Positions 25,083 through 34,460 of a stretch of DNA of 64,000 nt are shown one piece after another. Position 1 is the first letter of the stretch. Each line of letters opens with the position of its first letter. Both the position numbers and the translations under genes were made by a program. Origin of the DNA: Desulfosediminicola ganghwensis. GTDB taxonomy: Bacteria; Desulfobacterota; Desulfobulbia; Desulfobulbales; Desulfocapsaceae. The stretch is taken from assembly GCF_005116675.2 (NCBI RefSeq), contig NZ_CP050699.1, forward strand, positions 3,557,001 to 3,621,000, read 5' to 3'. The notes beneath the pieces were generated by a model. That model was not told where the DNA came from. It made no database searches and worked only from the letters and a program-made list of their open reading frames with translations.

Positions 25083-26075
25083 TTAATCCCTGGAATTGAT
25101 GACTATCTTCTCTCCATCAAAGAAATCAACTATATCCGGCATCTCTGCTTCAAGATATTTTTTCATTTTCTTTAACAGATTTACTTCTATTTGTCGCACC
25201 CTTTCACGCGATATGGCAAAGCGATCTGCGATATTCTGCAAAGTCATCGGTTCATCGGTAAGCAACCTTTCCTCAAGAATCATTTTCTCTTTGTCGTTCA
25301 GCTTATCCTTGAGCACGTCGAGCAGTTCTGTGAGTTTTAGCTTAATTTCCTTGCCGGCAACGGTTGACTCAATATTAGGGCCCTTGCTTGGAATGAAGCT
25401 TTTCTGCTCGTCATCAGAGTCAGAACGAAGGGGGCTTTCGAGAGAAACATCCCAGTTATCCATCCGCTGACTCATCTCGATAACTTCACGTTCCTTCACG
25501 TTGAGTCGCTCGGCAAGCAGTTTAGGTTCAGCCTGAAAGCCTTGAGATTCCAGCAGCTTTCTCTCTTTATTAAGACTGAAAAACAGTTTTCTCTGGGCCT
25601 GGGTAGTGCCAATTTTAACCAGGCGCCAGTTATCCATTATAAACTTCAGGACATAGGCACGAATCCAGTAGGCTGCATAGTAAGAAAACTTTACCCCCCG
25701 ATATGGATCGAACTTTTTCGTAGCTTGTACCAGACCAACATTTCCTTCCTGGATCAGATCCATGAAATTTTGCATCCAGTATTTCTGAAAATCCATTGCA
25801 ACTTTGACAACCAGACGCAAATTAGAAGAAACCAGCCGGTATGCTGCCTCTTGATCTCCATGCTCTTTGAATCGGATAGCCAGTTCGTCGGTTTCTTCTC
25901 TGCTGAGCAATTCGTACTGACTAATCTCCTGCAGATACCTGTGAAGGGCTGGATTGCTTAAAGCTGGTAAGTTGTCATCATCTGAAATTGAGACGAGTTG
26001 ATGTGCCTTTTGGTGATCAATAACTGGGATTTCTTCTTCGAACTCAACTTCCAAATCAACGTGATTTTTACTCAT
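25083..26075 (-). CDS. rpoH: RpoH-type sigma-70 family factor (sigma-32)
   Basis: The start at 26075 (MSKNHVDLEVEF) has a GGAG ribosome site; 13 codons further upstream are also open. Region 1.2 (LPALSNPALHRYLQEISQYE), region 2 (LVSSNLRLVVKVAMDF, FMDLIQEGNVGLVQATKKFD) and the RpoH box (QRKLFFSLNKE, close to the QRKLFFNLR hallmark) are followed by region 3. Region 4.2 is MTLQNIADRFAISRERVRQIE. The RpoH box identifies this as a heat-shock-type sigma factor that directs RNA polymerase to chaperone and protease promoters. It is divergent from lepA, and the 266-base gap must contain promoters for both. Confidence 0.88.
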   Translation of the reverse strand: MSKNHVDLEVEFEEEIPVIDHQKAHQLVSISDDDNLPALSNPALHRYLQEISQYELLSREETDELAIRFKEHGDQEAAYRLVSSNLRLVVKVAMDFQKYWMQNFMDLIQEGNVGLVQATKKFDPYRGVKFSYYAAYWIRAYVLKFIMDNWRLVKIGTTQAQRKLFFSLNKERKLLESQGFQAEPKLLAERLNVKEREVIEMSQRMDNWDVSLESPLRSDSDDEQKSFIPSKGPNIESTVAGKEIKLKLTELLDVLKDKLNDKEKMILEERLLTDEPMTLQNIADRFAISRERVRQIEVNLLKKMKKYLEAEMPDIVDFFDGEKIVINSRD

Positions 26076-26341
26076 ATGAATCAGTCTCCAGACTGTTGTT
26101 AAGCGATGAATCACAGAAAAAGATTACAATTTTACCTTGCATAGGTGAAAGTGCAATCATTATGTGCAAAACGCTGTGTGAAACGGTTATATATGCTAAT
26201 ATCAATCATGCAAAAGCCGTTCTCTACTTAAAGGAGAATTGTGTTTTATATTTATTGTTTTTGTGCTAAAAACAACCGTCCCGCTGCATTTATCCAACCT
26301 ACAGTATACTCTTTTGACTGTAATTTTACCAATTACACGCG

Positions 26342-28138
26342 ATGAAAAATATAAGAAACTTTAGTATCATTGCTCACATAGACCATGGCAAATCGACTCT
26401 TGCTGACCGCATGATTCAGATGTGCAATCTCATTTCCGACAGAGAGTTCAAAAACCAGCTCCTCGACAACATGGATATTGAGCGTGAACGAGGAATTACC
26501 ATCAAAAGCCAGACTGTGTGCCTCCCTTATAGAGCCAAAGACGGCCAGGATTATTCCCTCAATCTCGTAGATACCCCAGGCCACGTTGATTTCAGCTATG
26601 AGGTATCCCGTGCTCTCACGTCCTGCGAAGGTGCCCTCCTGCTGGTAGATGCTGCACAAGGCGTTGAAGCTCAGACCCTTGCCAATCTCTACCTGGCAAT
26701 GGAAAACGATCTTGAGATAATTCCTGTCATCAATAAAATCGATCTGCCCTCCGCGGAACCCGAGAAAGTTGCCTTGCAAATTGAAGAAGACCTTGGTCTC
26801 GACAGTGATCTTATCCGTTACTGCTCCGCCAAAAATGGTCAGGGTGTGGAAGAAATCCTTGAGACCATCGTTACAAGTCTGCCTGCCCCTGAAGGGGACC
26901 CCACCGCTACACTTCAGGCTCTGATATTCGATGCGAACTATGACGCTTTCCGTGGTACTATCATTTCCGTCCGCATTATCAATGGTACCCTTAAAAGCGG
27001 GGACACCATCAAGTTCATGTCCACAAACACAGAGTATCGTGTAGAGGAAGTTGGCACATACCAGGTACAGCGCAACAAAGAAAAACAACTCTCTGCTGGT
27101 ATGGTCGGCTATATTATCGCCGGAATCAAGAGCGTTCAGGATGCCAAACCTGGTGACACCATCACTCTCGCCGACAATCCTGCCAGTAAACCGCTGCCAG
27201 GATTCAAGGAAATTCAGCAGGTAGTTTTTTCCTCTATCTATCCTATTTCCACCGATGAGTATGAAGATCTTGCAGCAGCACTTGAAAAGCTGCAGCTCAA
27301 TGATGCGGCTCTCACCTTTCAAAAGGACTCTTCTGCGGCCCTCGGTTTCGGCTTCAGGTGTGGTTTTCTGGGTCTGCTTCACCTTGAAGTAGTCCAGGAG
27401 CGTCTTGAACGCGAATTCGATGTTTCCCTCATCCTCACTGTCCCGTCCGTACGATACAGTTGCTATCTGAAAGATGGCTCCATGGTTGAGGTGGATAACC
27501 CCGCCTATTACCCGGACCCGGCCAATATCGACCGTACCGAGGAACCATACATTAAGGCGACTATCCTGATGCCCGAACGCTACATGGGCGCAGTGATGAC
27601 ACTTTGCATGGAGCGTAGAGGTGAAAACACCCAGTACCACTATCCTACACCCGGCAGGATAGAGTTCACCTGTGAGATCCCACTGGCTGAGGTCATCTAT
27701 GATTTTTACGATCGATTGAAGTCCATTACCCAAGGTTACGGCTCTTTCGATTACGAAATCCTCGACTACCGCGCTTCTGACCTGGTTAAACTTGATATTC
27801 TGGTCAACGGGGAACGTGTTGATGCCCTCTCACAGCTGGTGCATCGCGATAACTCCAGAGCTCGCGGACTGCACGCCTGTGAAATGTTGAAAGAGGAGAT
27901 TCCCCGCCAGATGTTCAAGATCGCTATCCAGGCAGCGATAGGCGGAACAGTTATTGCTAGAACAACCATCGCAGCTTTGAGGAAAGACGTTACCGCTAAA
28001 TGTTACGGTGGTGATATCTCTCGAAAGAGAAAACTGCTGGAAAAACAGAAGGCGGGTAAAAAGCGAATGAAGACAGTTGGTAATGTCGATATTCCACAAA
28101 ACGCATTCCTTGCCGTTTTGAAGTCTGACCAAAAATAG
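26342..28138 (+). CDS. lepA: Elongation factor 4 (LepA)
   Basis: The 598-residue translational GTPase has G1 AHIDHGKSTLADR, G2 with RGITIKSQTV, G3 VDTPGHVDFSYEVSRAL, and G4 NKIDLPSA. It has domains II, III and V of EF-G and the LepA-specific C-terminal domain (DYRASDLVKLDILVNGERVD, RKKLL-like basic helix KRKLLEKQKAGKKRMK, ending NAFLAVLK). It acts on ribosomes during initiation or stalled elongation. Length is exact for the family. It is followed by a strong terminator. Confidence 0.98.
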   Translation: MKNIRNFSIIAHIDHGKSTLADRMIQMCNLISDREFKNQLLDNMDIERERGITIKSQTVCLPYRAKDGQDYSLNLVDTPGHVDFSYEVSRALTSCEGALLLVDAAQGVEAQTLANLYLAMENDLEIIPVINKIDLPSAEPEKVALQIEEDLGLDSDLIRYCSAKNGQGVEEILETIVTSLPAPEGDPTATLQALIFDANYDAFRGTIISVRIINGTLKSGDTIKFMSTNTEYRVEEVGTYQVQRNKEKQLSAGMVGYIIAGIKSVQDAKPGDTITLADNPASKPLPGFKEIQQVVFSSIYPISTDEYEDLAAALEKLQLNDAALTFQKDSSAALGFGFRCGFLGLLHLEVVQERLEREFDVSLILTVPSVRYSCYLKDGSMVEVDNPAYYPDPANIDRTEEPYIKATILMPERYMGAVMTLCMERRGENTQYHYPTPGRIEFTCEIPLAEVIYDFYDRLKSITQGYGSFDYEILDYRASDLVKLDILVNGERVDALSQLVHRDNSRARGLHACEMLKEEIPRQMFKIAIQAAIGGTVIARTTIAALRKDVTAKCYGGDISRKRKLLEKQKAGKKRMKTVGNVDIPQNAFLAVLKSDQK

Positions 28139-28168
28139 TCACCAACCATTCGCTTCACAACCAGTTTA

Positions 28169-28202
28169 GGCCACGTCCCATTTTTTTGGGGCGTGGCCTT
28201 CT
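28169..28202. terminator. Bidirectional terminator between lepA and the EamA transporter
   Basis: GGCCACGTCCCA (28169-28180) pairs over 12 bp with TGGGGCGTGGCC (28187-28198) around a T-rich loop, followed by TTCTTC. It serves the convergent lepA and transporter genes. Confidence 0.8.
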
Positions 28203-28261
28203 TCATTTAAACCCATGTAAATTGCTCGGCTTAGTTTTTCCTGTTTACGACTCTTTTCGAC

Positions 28262-29140
28262 TCAATTTTTTGCCCTGGTTTGAATGATAAGTCCGGCAAC
28301 AATAAAAAACAATCCGACCAAGGTGGATATCATGATTTTTTCGCCAAGGATAAAGTAGATAAATATCAGAGAGAGAAATGGTGAAACAAAGATGAGATTA
28401 GCTATTCTGGCTGTATTTTCAGTTAATTTCATTGCTGTCAACCAGAGTAGAAATGCCACTCCCATCTCAAATACACCTATATAAACCGCCCCTGCCAATC
28501 CTCTCATGTCAGGTATGCTCATTCCTTGAGTAACCAATAAATACAACGCTATCATCGGCACTGCGCAAATGAAATTCATAAGCAGCCCAACGACAGGGTC
28601 ACGTGAATCTCTGGTGTTACCGATCCAATAGAGGGCCCAGAAAATTGTCGAAAGCAACGCCAGGAAGATGCCAAATGGACTTTCCATGGAAAACGAGAAC
28701 AGATTGCCATTAGTCGAGATTACCAATACCCCAAAATAGCTGATGGTGATTGCCAACAACTGCCCTCTGGAAAGCTTATGCCCCAGAAGCGGCACAGAGA
28801 GTATGGAAAGCGTGATAGCCCAGGTATAATTCAAAGGCTGGGCTTGTTGAGCCGGCAGCAGATCATACGCTTTGAATAACACAAGATAGTAAAGTAATGG
28901 GTTGAGCATCCCCAGTTTGGCTGACAGAAACCAATCCGACCACTTCATAGTCGCAAGCAAGGGCAACTTTTTCTGTATGATAAGTACCATTAGCAATACC
29001 AGGCATGAAACAATAGAACTGAAGAATACCAGCTCTGCCGGCTTGATATAGTTGAGCGATAGTTTACAGGCAGTGGCGATAGTGGACCATAATCCCACTG
29101 TTGCCAATGCATAACAATACGCCCTGCCTTGTCTGGTCAT
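28262..29140 (-). CDS. EamA/DMT-family permease
   Basis: This 292-residue integral membrane protein has about ten hydrophobic segments arranged as two EamA repeats (first from residue 7, second from about 150). Typical features are YCYALATVGLWSTIATACKL at the start, NYTWAITLSILSVPLLGHKL in the first repeat, and the closing FVSPFLSLIFIYFILGEKIM. The drug/metabolite transporter superfamily exports or imports amino acids and other metabolites; the substrate is not predictable. It stands alone and converges on lepA. Confidence 0.93.
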   Translation of the reverse strand: MTRQGRAYCYALATVGLWSTIATACKLSLNYIKPAELVFFSSIVSCLVLLMVLIIQKKLPLLATMKWSDWFLSAKLGMLNPLLYYLVLFKAYDLLPAQQAQPLNYTWAITLSILSVPLLGHKLSRGQLLAITISYFGVLVISTNGNLFSFSMESPFGIFLALLSTIFWALYWIGNTRDSRDPVVGLLMNFICAVPMIALYLLVTQGMSIPDMRGLAGAVYIGVFEMGVAFLLWLTAMKLTENTARIANLIFVSPFLSLIFIYFILGEKIMISTLVGLFFIVAGLIIQTRAKN

Positions 29141-29294
29141 ATTTTTCTTTCCTGGTTAAAAAACTCAGAGTCATTCTGTTTCCTGATTGTACTCACGCCC
29201 ATTCCCCTCTGGTATTCCGTAATTCCCCATGAATGTTTGAATTTTTCATGCACCCGTAACTCAATTTTCGTGAGAAATTACTGCCGGAACAACA

Positions 29295-29340
29295 AACCTG
29301 CCACAAGGGGTAAATACGTCGCTCCTTGCGGCAGGTTTTA
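29295..29340. terminator. Terminator-like hairpin in the EamA-pruA gap
   Basis: AACCTGCC (29295-29302) pairs with GGCAGGTT (29330-29337), with an inner CAAGG/CCTTG extension. TTTA follows. No gene ends close to it, so it may belong to the decayed sequence nearby. Confidence 0.45.
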
Positions 29341-29466
29341 TAGACCAGCTGAACCGATAGTATACTACTGTTTTGAAAACAATAAAGAAAACTCTATGGC
29401 CCCCATATTTACATTTCCAGGGACACTTCCTGTATTTTTCGCTTAGGCGAGAAGCCCCGCAGAGCT

Positions 29467-29870
29467 TTATGAGATTACAATTTTACCAGCCTTGAGTACC
29501 TGTCCCGGATCAGCGAGTGTCAACGCATCCCTGCCGTTGTATTTAACCTGCAGAACCATCACTCCAGGCTCATCAGGAATACGTACGCCTGTCTCAGTGG
29601 CCATGGCTTATGCCATCTCAACCCAGTGCTGTATACCATACGACAGTGAACCTGACGCGGCGCTTACTCATGCTCACGTAAATTGAAGAAATCGAGCAAC
29701 TCGCCAACCCTGTTCCAGCAGTCACGCTCATCAAGACGGCAGTGAGGGGTATGACAGATGCCTTGGAACATGCCCTGGTCTTCTTTGAAAATGAAGGCCA
29801 ACCACTCTATTTTGGCCACACTCATCTCACTGAAAAGAGGAATTGTCAGGGATGCAGGGCTGAGCGGCAA
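29467..29870 (-). pseudogene. Possible remnant of an unidentified gene
   Basis: Two minus-strand frames follow each other. The first (29664-29870, any start) includes MSVAKIEWLAFIFKEDQG and WNRVGELLDFFNLREHE. The second reads ASGSLSYGIQHWVEMA, meets a TAA at about 29608, and continues as MATETGVRIPDEPGVMVLQV and DPGQVLKAGKIVIS to the stop at 29467. The sequence on both sides of the TAA is coherent, which suggests a broken gene, but I recognise no family. The 45-residue frame 29467-29604 could instead be a real small protein. Confidence 0.3.
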
Positions 29871-29929
29871 GCACCTCCATTTCCCATTTCCCAGGAGGTG
29901 TGCAGATTACACTATAAAAACAAAAGGAA

Positions 29930-31567
29930 TCAGTCCATATAGGGGTACCTGTATTGTACCGGCGGTACAAAGGTCTCTTTTACAGTTCTGGGTGAAACCC
30001 ATCGAAGAAGGTTGGTCATTGCCCCGGCCTTGTCATTGGTACCTGATGCCCTGCCTCCACCAAATGGCTGCTGACCAACCACAGCGCCTGTGGGCTTGTC
30101 GTTGATGTAAAAATTGCCGGCTGCATTCTCAAGTTTCTCAAGAGCAAAACTTGTCGCTAACCTGTCTCTTGAGAAAATTGCCCCGGTTAGGCCGTACATT
30201 GTAGAAGAATCGCAAATCTCAAGTGTTTTTTCAAATTCCTCATCCTGGTAGACAAAGACAGTTAAAACCGGGCCAAAGATCTCCTCCACCATTGTCTTGT
30301 ATTGAGGGTCGCTTGCAATAATCACAGTAGGTTCAATAAAATAACCGACACTGTCGTCACAGCCACCGCCAATAAGAATCTCTCCACCAGTGCTTTCTCT
30401 GGCATAAGCAATATAGTCCCTGATGGTTTCAAAAGCATTTCTATCAATTACTGCGCTGAGAAAATTGCTTAAATCTGTAGTCGGTCCCATCTTGATCGAT
30501 TCGATCTCCGTGAGTAACAGAGGTTTGACTTCACTCCACAAACTTGCAGGAATGTAGGCCCTACTCGCTGCGGAGCACTTTTGGCCCTGATATTCAAACG
30601 CACCTCGTACCATAGCGGTAACAAGTTCTGAGGCATCGGCAGAGGAGTGTGCAAAGATGAAATCCTTACCACCAGTCTCACCAACAATGCGAGGGTATGA
30701 TTTGTAGTTGGCAATATTATTGCCGATGGTTTTCCACATTTTCTGAAATACTGCCGTTGAACCTGTGAAATGAACACCTGCCAGATTCGGGTCGTTGAGA
30801 CAAATCTCCCCAACAGCTGAACCGCTGCCAGGCACGAAATTTATGACCCCCGGCGGCATTCCAGCCTCTTCCAGAATTTTCATGAACAGATACGGTGTAT
30901 ATACCAGTGAAGAGGCAGGTTTCCAGACAACGGTGTTCCCCATAATCGCTGGCGCTGTCGGCAGATTCGCGGCTATTGCTGTAAAGTTGAATGGGGTTAC
31001 GGCAAAAACAAATCCTTCAAGAGGTCTGTGCTGGACAAAATTCCAGACACCTGGCGAGGAATCGGGCTGAGTTGCATAGATTTTTTCAGCAAAATAGACG
31101 TTGAACCGGAGAAAATCTATGAGCTCGCAGGCTGCATCTATTTCTGCCTGAAAAACTGTTTTTCCTGCGGAAAGCATAGAACCGGCATTTATTTCATACC
31201 GATACTTGGAAGCAAGCAGATCTGCCGCTTTGAGGAATATCGCACATCGTTCTTCCCAGCGCAGTCTACGCCAGTCTTTATGTGCCTTTACGGCAGCGTC
31301 GATGGCGGCTTGCACCTCATCTGACCCTGCTTTGTGATAGGTAGCCATGACCTTTTTGTGATCATGGGGCATAACCACCTGACCGGTCTGGCCAGTTCTG
31401 TATTCCTGTCCGTTAATGATCACAGGAATATCGATTGTCTCCTTGCCCATCCGCTCAAGAGCTTTTTTCAGGAGGGTTCTTTCATTTGTACCTGGAGCGT
31501 AATTATAAATTGGTTCGTTTACAGGCGTGGGGGTTCGTATTATGGCGTTATTCAACAGATTCATCAT
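29930..31567 (-). CDS. pruA: L-glutamate gamma-semialdehyde (P5C) dehydrogenase, ALDH4 type
   Basis: The 545-residue NAD-dependent aldehyde dehydrogenase completes proline breakdown by oxidising glutamate semialdehyde to glutamate. It belongs to the stand-alone, ALDH4-like type: N-terminal NEPIYNYAPGTNER, the FTGSTAVFQKMWKTIGNN nucleotide loop, general base Glu in IVGETGGKDFIF, catalytic C331 in YQGQKCSAASR, and EEIFGPVLTVFVY. It lies 115 bases downstream of proline dehydrogenase on the same strand with a hairpin between, so the two form an operon for proline catabolism as separate proteins instead of a fused PutA. Confidence 0.96.
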   Translation of the reverse strand: MMNLLNNAIIRTPTPVNEPIYNYAPGTNERTLLKKALERMGKETIDIPVIINGQEYRTGQTGQVVMPHDHKKVMATYHKAGSDEVQAAIDAAVKAHKDWRRLRWEERCAIFLKAADLLASKYRYEINAGSMLSAGKTVFQAEIDAACELIDFLRFNVYFAEKIYATQPDSSPGVWNFVQHRPLEGFVFAVTPFNFTAIAANLPTAPAIMGNTVVWKPASSLVYTPYLFMKILEEAGMPPGVINFVPGSGSAVGEICLNDPNLAGVHFTGSTAVFQKMWKTIGNNIANYKSYPRIVGETGGKDFIFAHSSADASELVTAMVRGAFEYQGQKCSAASRAYIPASLWSEVKPLLLTEIESIKMGPTTDLSNFLSAVIDRNAFETIRDYIAYARESTGGEILIGGGCDDSVGYFIEPTVIIASDPQYKTMVEEIFGPVLTVFVYQDEEFEKTLEICDSSTMYGLTGAIFSRDRLATSFALEKLENAAGNFYINDKPTGAVVGQQPFGGGRASGTNDKAGAMTNLLRWVSPRTVKETFVPPVQYRYPYMD

Positions 31568-31635
31568 TACACCCCTTTCTTTTCAGTATTTTAGTGCCCT
31601 GCTCCACCTCTTTGTCTTTTGAATATAATCATTTG

Positions 31636-31662
31636 CACGGCCTGACCATGGGCCAGGCCGTG
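31636..31662 (-). other. Hairpin inside the proline catabolic operon
   Basis: CACGGCCTG (31636-31644) pairs perfectly with CAGGCCGTG (31654-31662), extendable by two inner GC pairs. On the minus strand no U run follows, so it is more likely an mRNA processing or stabilising element that sets the ratio of the two enzymes than a terminator. Confidence 0.5.
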
Positions 31663-31682
31663 ATTTTATCTAATTCCTGCTA

Positions 31683-32594
31683 TTATCCTTTCTTAAACAG
31701 CGCCTTGATAATTACGCCGGCCATTGCCGGGTTCTCTTTCAGGCGTCTGGTACAGTATCCAAACCACTGCTTGCCGAACGGTACATAAACTCTCATTTTA
31801 TGCCCCCCATCGACAATTGACTTACGCAGTGCAGGGGTAACGCCGTAGAGCATTTGGAATTCATACATGTCTTTTGGAACATTGTACTTTTTAATAAGCT
31901 CAAGAGAACCTTCAACAAGGGGCTTATCATGGGTTGCAATCGCAGGATACATTTTGTTCTGCATCATGTACTCAACATCCTCAAGGAAGTGCTTGTTGAT
32001 GTTCTCATACTGCTTATACGCAATTTCTGCAGGCTCGTTATAAATTCCTTTGCAAATTCGGAAATTGAGCGGGATTTCCTCGCTGTTGAGATCCTTAAGG
32101 CTCGCGATGTCATCATGGGTCCGCTTAAGATACGACTGAAAAACAAGACCTACATTTTTGGGGAACTCGGCTTTAATCCTGCGAAGCAATGCTATAGACA
32201 TGTCGGTACAAGGAGAATCTTCCATGTCAATGCGAACGAAGTTGTCATATTCTGCTGCTTTGGCGACAACTTCACGGATATGCTGATATGCAACTTCCTG
32301 GTCAATAAGCAGACCAAAGAAAGTAGGTTTAAGTGAGTAGTTGCCGTCAACGCCAGCGGCCTCGGCTTTTTCGATCACTTCAAGATATTCCTGCTTGTTC
32401 GCCTCAGCCTCTTCAAGGGTAGTAATAAACTCACCTAGAACGTCTATGGTTGTCAATATCCCCATATCATTGAGTTTCTTGGCATTTACTATCGCCTCTT
32501 CAATTGTCTCACCAGCAATGTATTCCTTAGAGAACAACCACACCAACTTTTTGGGCATAAACGGCAAAATTTGAGAAATAAGCTTGTTGATCAT
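31683..32594 (-). CDS. putB: Proline dehydrogenase (monofunctional)
   Basis: The 303-residue FAD enzyme oxidises L-proline to pyrroline-5-carboxylate and passes electrons to the quinone pool. The TIM-barrel motifs of the PRODH family are present: GNYSLKPTFFGLLID, NFVRIDMEDSPCTDMS, GLVFQSYLKRTHDDI, RICKGIYNEPAEIAYK, IATHDKP, EFQMLYGV, RVYVPFGKQWFGYCTRRLKENP. The last carries the substrate-binding Tyr and paired Arg. Length is that of the Bacillus-type monofunctional enzyme. It is the first gene of the operon with pruA. A palindromic TTGTATACAA about 195 bases upstream is a possible operator. Confidence 0.95.
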   Translation of the reverse strand: MINKLISQILPFMPKKLVWLFSKEYIAGETIEEAIVNAKKLNDMGILTTIDVLGEFITTLEEAEANKQEYLEVIEKAEAAGVDGNYSLKPTFFGLLIDQEVAYQHIREVVAKAAEYDNFVRIDMEDSPCTDMSIALLRRIKAEFPKNVGLVFQSYLKRTHDDIASLKDLNSEEIPLNFRICKGIYNEPAEIAYKQYENINKHFLEDVEYMMQNKMYPAIATHDKPLVEGSLELIKKYNVPKDMYEFQMLYGVTPALRKSIVDGGHKMRVYVPFGKQWFGYCTRRLKENPAMAGVIIKALFKKG

Positions 32595-32787
32595 AACTTT
32601 CTACCAGTTGAATTGAATTGACAGAACGGCAAACAGCCGCGACCTGGGGCAGCCCGGCAACATCTCTGGTTACCGGAACAATGCATACGTGACATTCACC
32701 GGATAACTGCCGGTGGGGGACAGAGTTACTTAGCAAAACAGTGTGACAATATTAAACACAGCATCTTTTTTCAATAGCACACTTCAT

Positions 32788-32842
32788 TTGTATACAATCT
32801 CTGCGTGCAGAATAAGTACGCTATAGGTTTGTATAATGTCAA
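32788..32842 (-). promoter_or_regulatory. Palindromic operator candidate near the proline operon promoter
   Basis: The perfect 10-base palindrome TTGTATACAA lies at 32788-32797, and a degenerate copy TTGTATAA at 32829-32836. On the minus strand TTGACA (32842-32837) could be a -35 box, though the -10 is weak. From memory, FCD-type GntR regulators commonly bind TTGTATACAA-like sites. Confidence 0.45.
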
Positions 32843-33009
32843 TATATTTTTCACTATTGCTCAGACATAGTCTTCTTTCTATCACCAAATCTAACAATCA
32901 CCAGCTTCCCCATAGCCAGAGTCAAGGCATATCCCAAGCATGAGTCCGGGTCGACCGCACTGTATCGAGACCGTATTTTCAGGCAGATAGGGTTTTGATG
33001 GAGCAGCAC

Positions 33010-33132
33010 TCACTCTTCATTATAGAGCATCATTTCGCGATACCAAACACCAGCGTAATGCTTCTTCTCTGGCAATTTTGAGCCATGGATACCTTTTGGA
33101 GCTTCAAAGTGAGCTAATTCAGCCCATGTGAA
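33010..33132 (-). pseudogene. Possible 3' remnant of an unidentified gene
   Basis: After a TAA at 33133-33135 the minus strand stays open for 40 residues with protein-like content (AELAHFEAPKGIHGSKLPEK, YAGVWYREMMLYNEE). No start codon or ribosome site is present. I do not recognise the family. It could be the end of a deleted gene. Confidence 0.28.
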
Positions 33133-33202
33133 TTACCTCATTTTCTAATCGTTTATGACTGGTCGATCCACACAGTTTCACGTTATCTGTTCGGAAAACA
33201 AG

Positions 33203-33232
33203 AAAGGGTTACTTCTTAAGAAGCAACCCTTT
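33203..33232 (-). terminator. Terminator of the ornithine cyclodeaminase-family gene
   Basis: AAAGGGTT (33203-33210) and AACCCTTT (33225-33232), with inner CTTC/GAAG pairs, form a long stem around TTAA. It lies 35 bases after the stop at 33267, with a T-rich stretch on the minus strand. Confidence 0.7.
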
Positions 33233-33266
33233 CATGAACATCAACCGAGCTACCTGAAAACGTATA

Positions 33267-34256
33267 CTACAGGTTCAATTCAAGCCCCTCACCGGTTTCC
33301 AGGGCGCTTTTCAAAAGGAGGTCAGCGGCTACCAGATCTTGAACCGCTACCCCTACAGATTTGAAAAATGTTATCTCCTGCTCACTTTGTCGAGCTGGAA
33401 GTGTTCCATTTGCGAGTTGACCGAGTTCGGCATGAATGTGGCTCTCAGCGATAAGTCCCGACATAATTGGTTGAACAATGTCGCCAGCCTCGGCAAGACA
33501 CGCGGCTCTTTGATCCACGACCACCGTTGCCCTGGCAACGGTGGCAGGGGGGATTTCGATCATATCAGTTTTATACGCACCAACTGCATTGATATGGGTT
33601 CCAGGCCTGATATGCTTATCATCAAAAAGAGGCGTTGAAGACGGCGTAGCGGTGCAAACAATGTCAGAGGCTTCAAGATATTCCATCGAATCCGCAACCA
33701 GCACACTGATGTTAAGCGTTTCTGCCATTTTCCTGGCAAAGTCCTCAGACTTTTTTTGATTCCTGCCAAACACATATGCTTGCTCTATCGACCTAACAGC
33801 GCATACAGCCTCAAGCTGAGCTTCTCCCTGGGCCCCGGGGCCGAATATAGAAACCACTTTAGCATCTTTTCGTGCAAGATAACTGGTCGCCAATCCAGAA
33901 CCGGCACCGGTTCTCAAAGCGGTTAAAGCTTCTCCATCCATAATTGCCAGTGGCTCACCATTGCTTGAATCAAATAGCATCATCATGGCATGAACAATAG
34001 GTAAGCCTTTAGTGCTGTTTTCTTTGTGATTCGTGACTGTTTTAAGGCCAACTCTATGCAAACCCGGCATGTAGGATGGCATAAATAGCGCATTGCCGTT
34101 ATCAGCCTCAAGTTCCAGCCTTGAGCGAACCGGCACAACCGCCTGATCACTGCTGAGTGCACTGAAGGCGATCTTCATTGCCTCAATACACTTTTCCATG
34201 CTCAGGATTTGCCTGATATCTTTGCCCGAAAAATAGCGTATGGTATTACCTTGCAT
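33267..34256 (-). CDS. Ornithine cyclodeaminase / mu-crystallin family protein
   Basis: The 329-residue protein has the OCD family fold: N-terminal substrate half (KTVTNHKENSTKGLPIVHAM, DGEALTALRTGAGSGLATSY) and a Rossmann domain with VSIFGPGAQGEAQLEAV and VCTATPSSTPLF. Family members are ornithine cyclodeaminases (ornithine to proline) or NAD(P)H-dependent reductases of cyclic imino acids such as pyrroline-2-carboxylate. Either activity would yield proline and feed the proline dehydrogenase/P5C dehydrogenase pair encoded just downstream. It is followed by its own terminator and lies downstream of the TRAP genes, so imported substrate may pass through this enzyme. The exact substrate is not readable. 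Confidence 0.9.
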   Translation of the reverse strand: MQGNTIRYFSGKDIRQILSMEKCIEAMKIAFSALSSDQAVVPVRSRLELEADNGNALFMPSYMPGLHRVGLKTVTNHKENSTKGLPIVHAMMMLFDSSNGEPLAIMDGEALTALRTGAGSGLATSYLARKDAKVVSIFGPGAQGEAQLEAVCAVRSIEQAYVFGRNQKKSEDFARKMAETLNISVLVADSMEYLEASDIVCTATPSSTPLFDDKHIRPGTHINAVGAYKTDMIEIPPATVARATVVVDQRAACLAEAGDIVQPIMSGLIAESHIHAELGQLANGTLPARQSEQEITFFKSVGVAVQDLVAADLLLKSALETGEGLELNL

Positions 34257-34460
34257 GATTAAACCTAGTTAAATTTTTTTAAATTGAAGGGTGACTAAAC
34301 TACTTTTTCAGAAAATATGCATTCATGGACCACTTCTATATCAATCCAATTCCTTTGTTGCTCCATTGCCGACAGGTAACTGTTAAATCAGAGCTAAACT
34401 CTATGGCAGCTTAGAACTTATGCCGGATAAGATAAGGGAAAACTTGTTTTGTACGAAAGC

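Larger units (their letters stand above)
29141..29929. other. Gene-poor region with possible decayed coding sequence
   Basis: About 790 bases. A hairpin lies at 29295-29337. Between 29467 and 29870 the minus strand has short frames that read like pieces of protein (see separate entry). The rest shows nothing I can support. The promoter of the EamA gene should lie at its left end. Confidence 0.5.
32595..33266. other. Regulatory gap upstream of proline dehydrogenase
   Basis: About 670 bases. It contains the palindrome 32788-32797, a possible short remnant frame at 33010-33132 and the terminator of the cyclodeaminase-family gene at 33203-33232. No intact gene is visible. Confidence 0.5.

Noticed and set aside
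26333-27733. Open frame of 466 codons on the minus strand
   Set aside because: It lies wholly antisense to lepA, matches no family and is explained by the codon bias of lepA.
33133-33135. Stop codon ahead of the orphan fragment as a second recoding site
   Set aside because: It is TAA, which is not recoded as selenocysteine, and the upstream frame does not continue the peptide.
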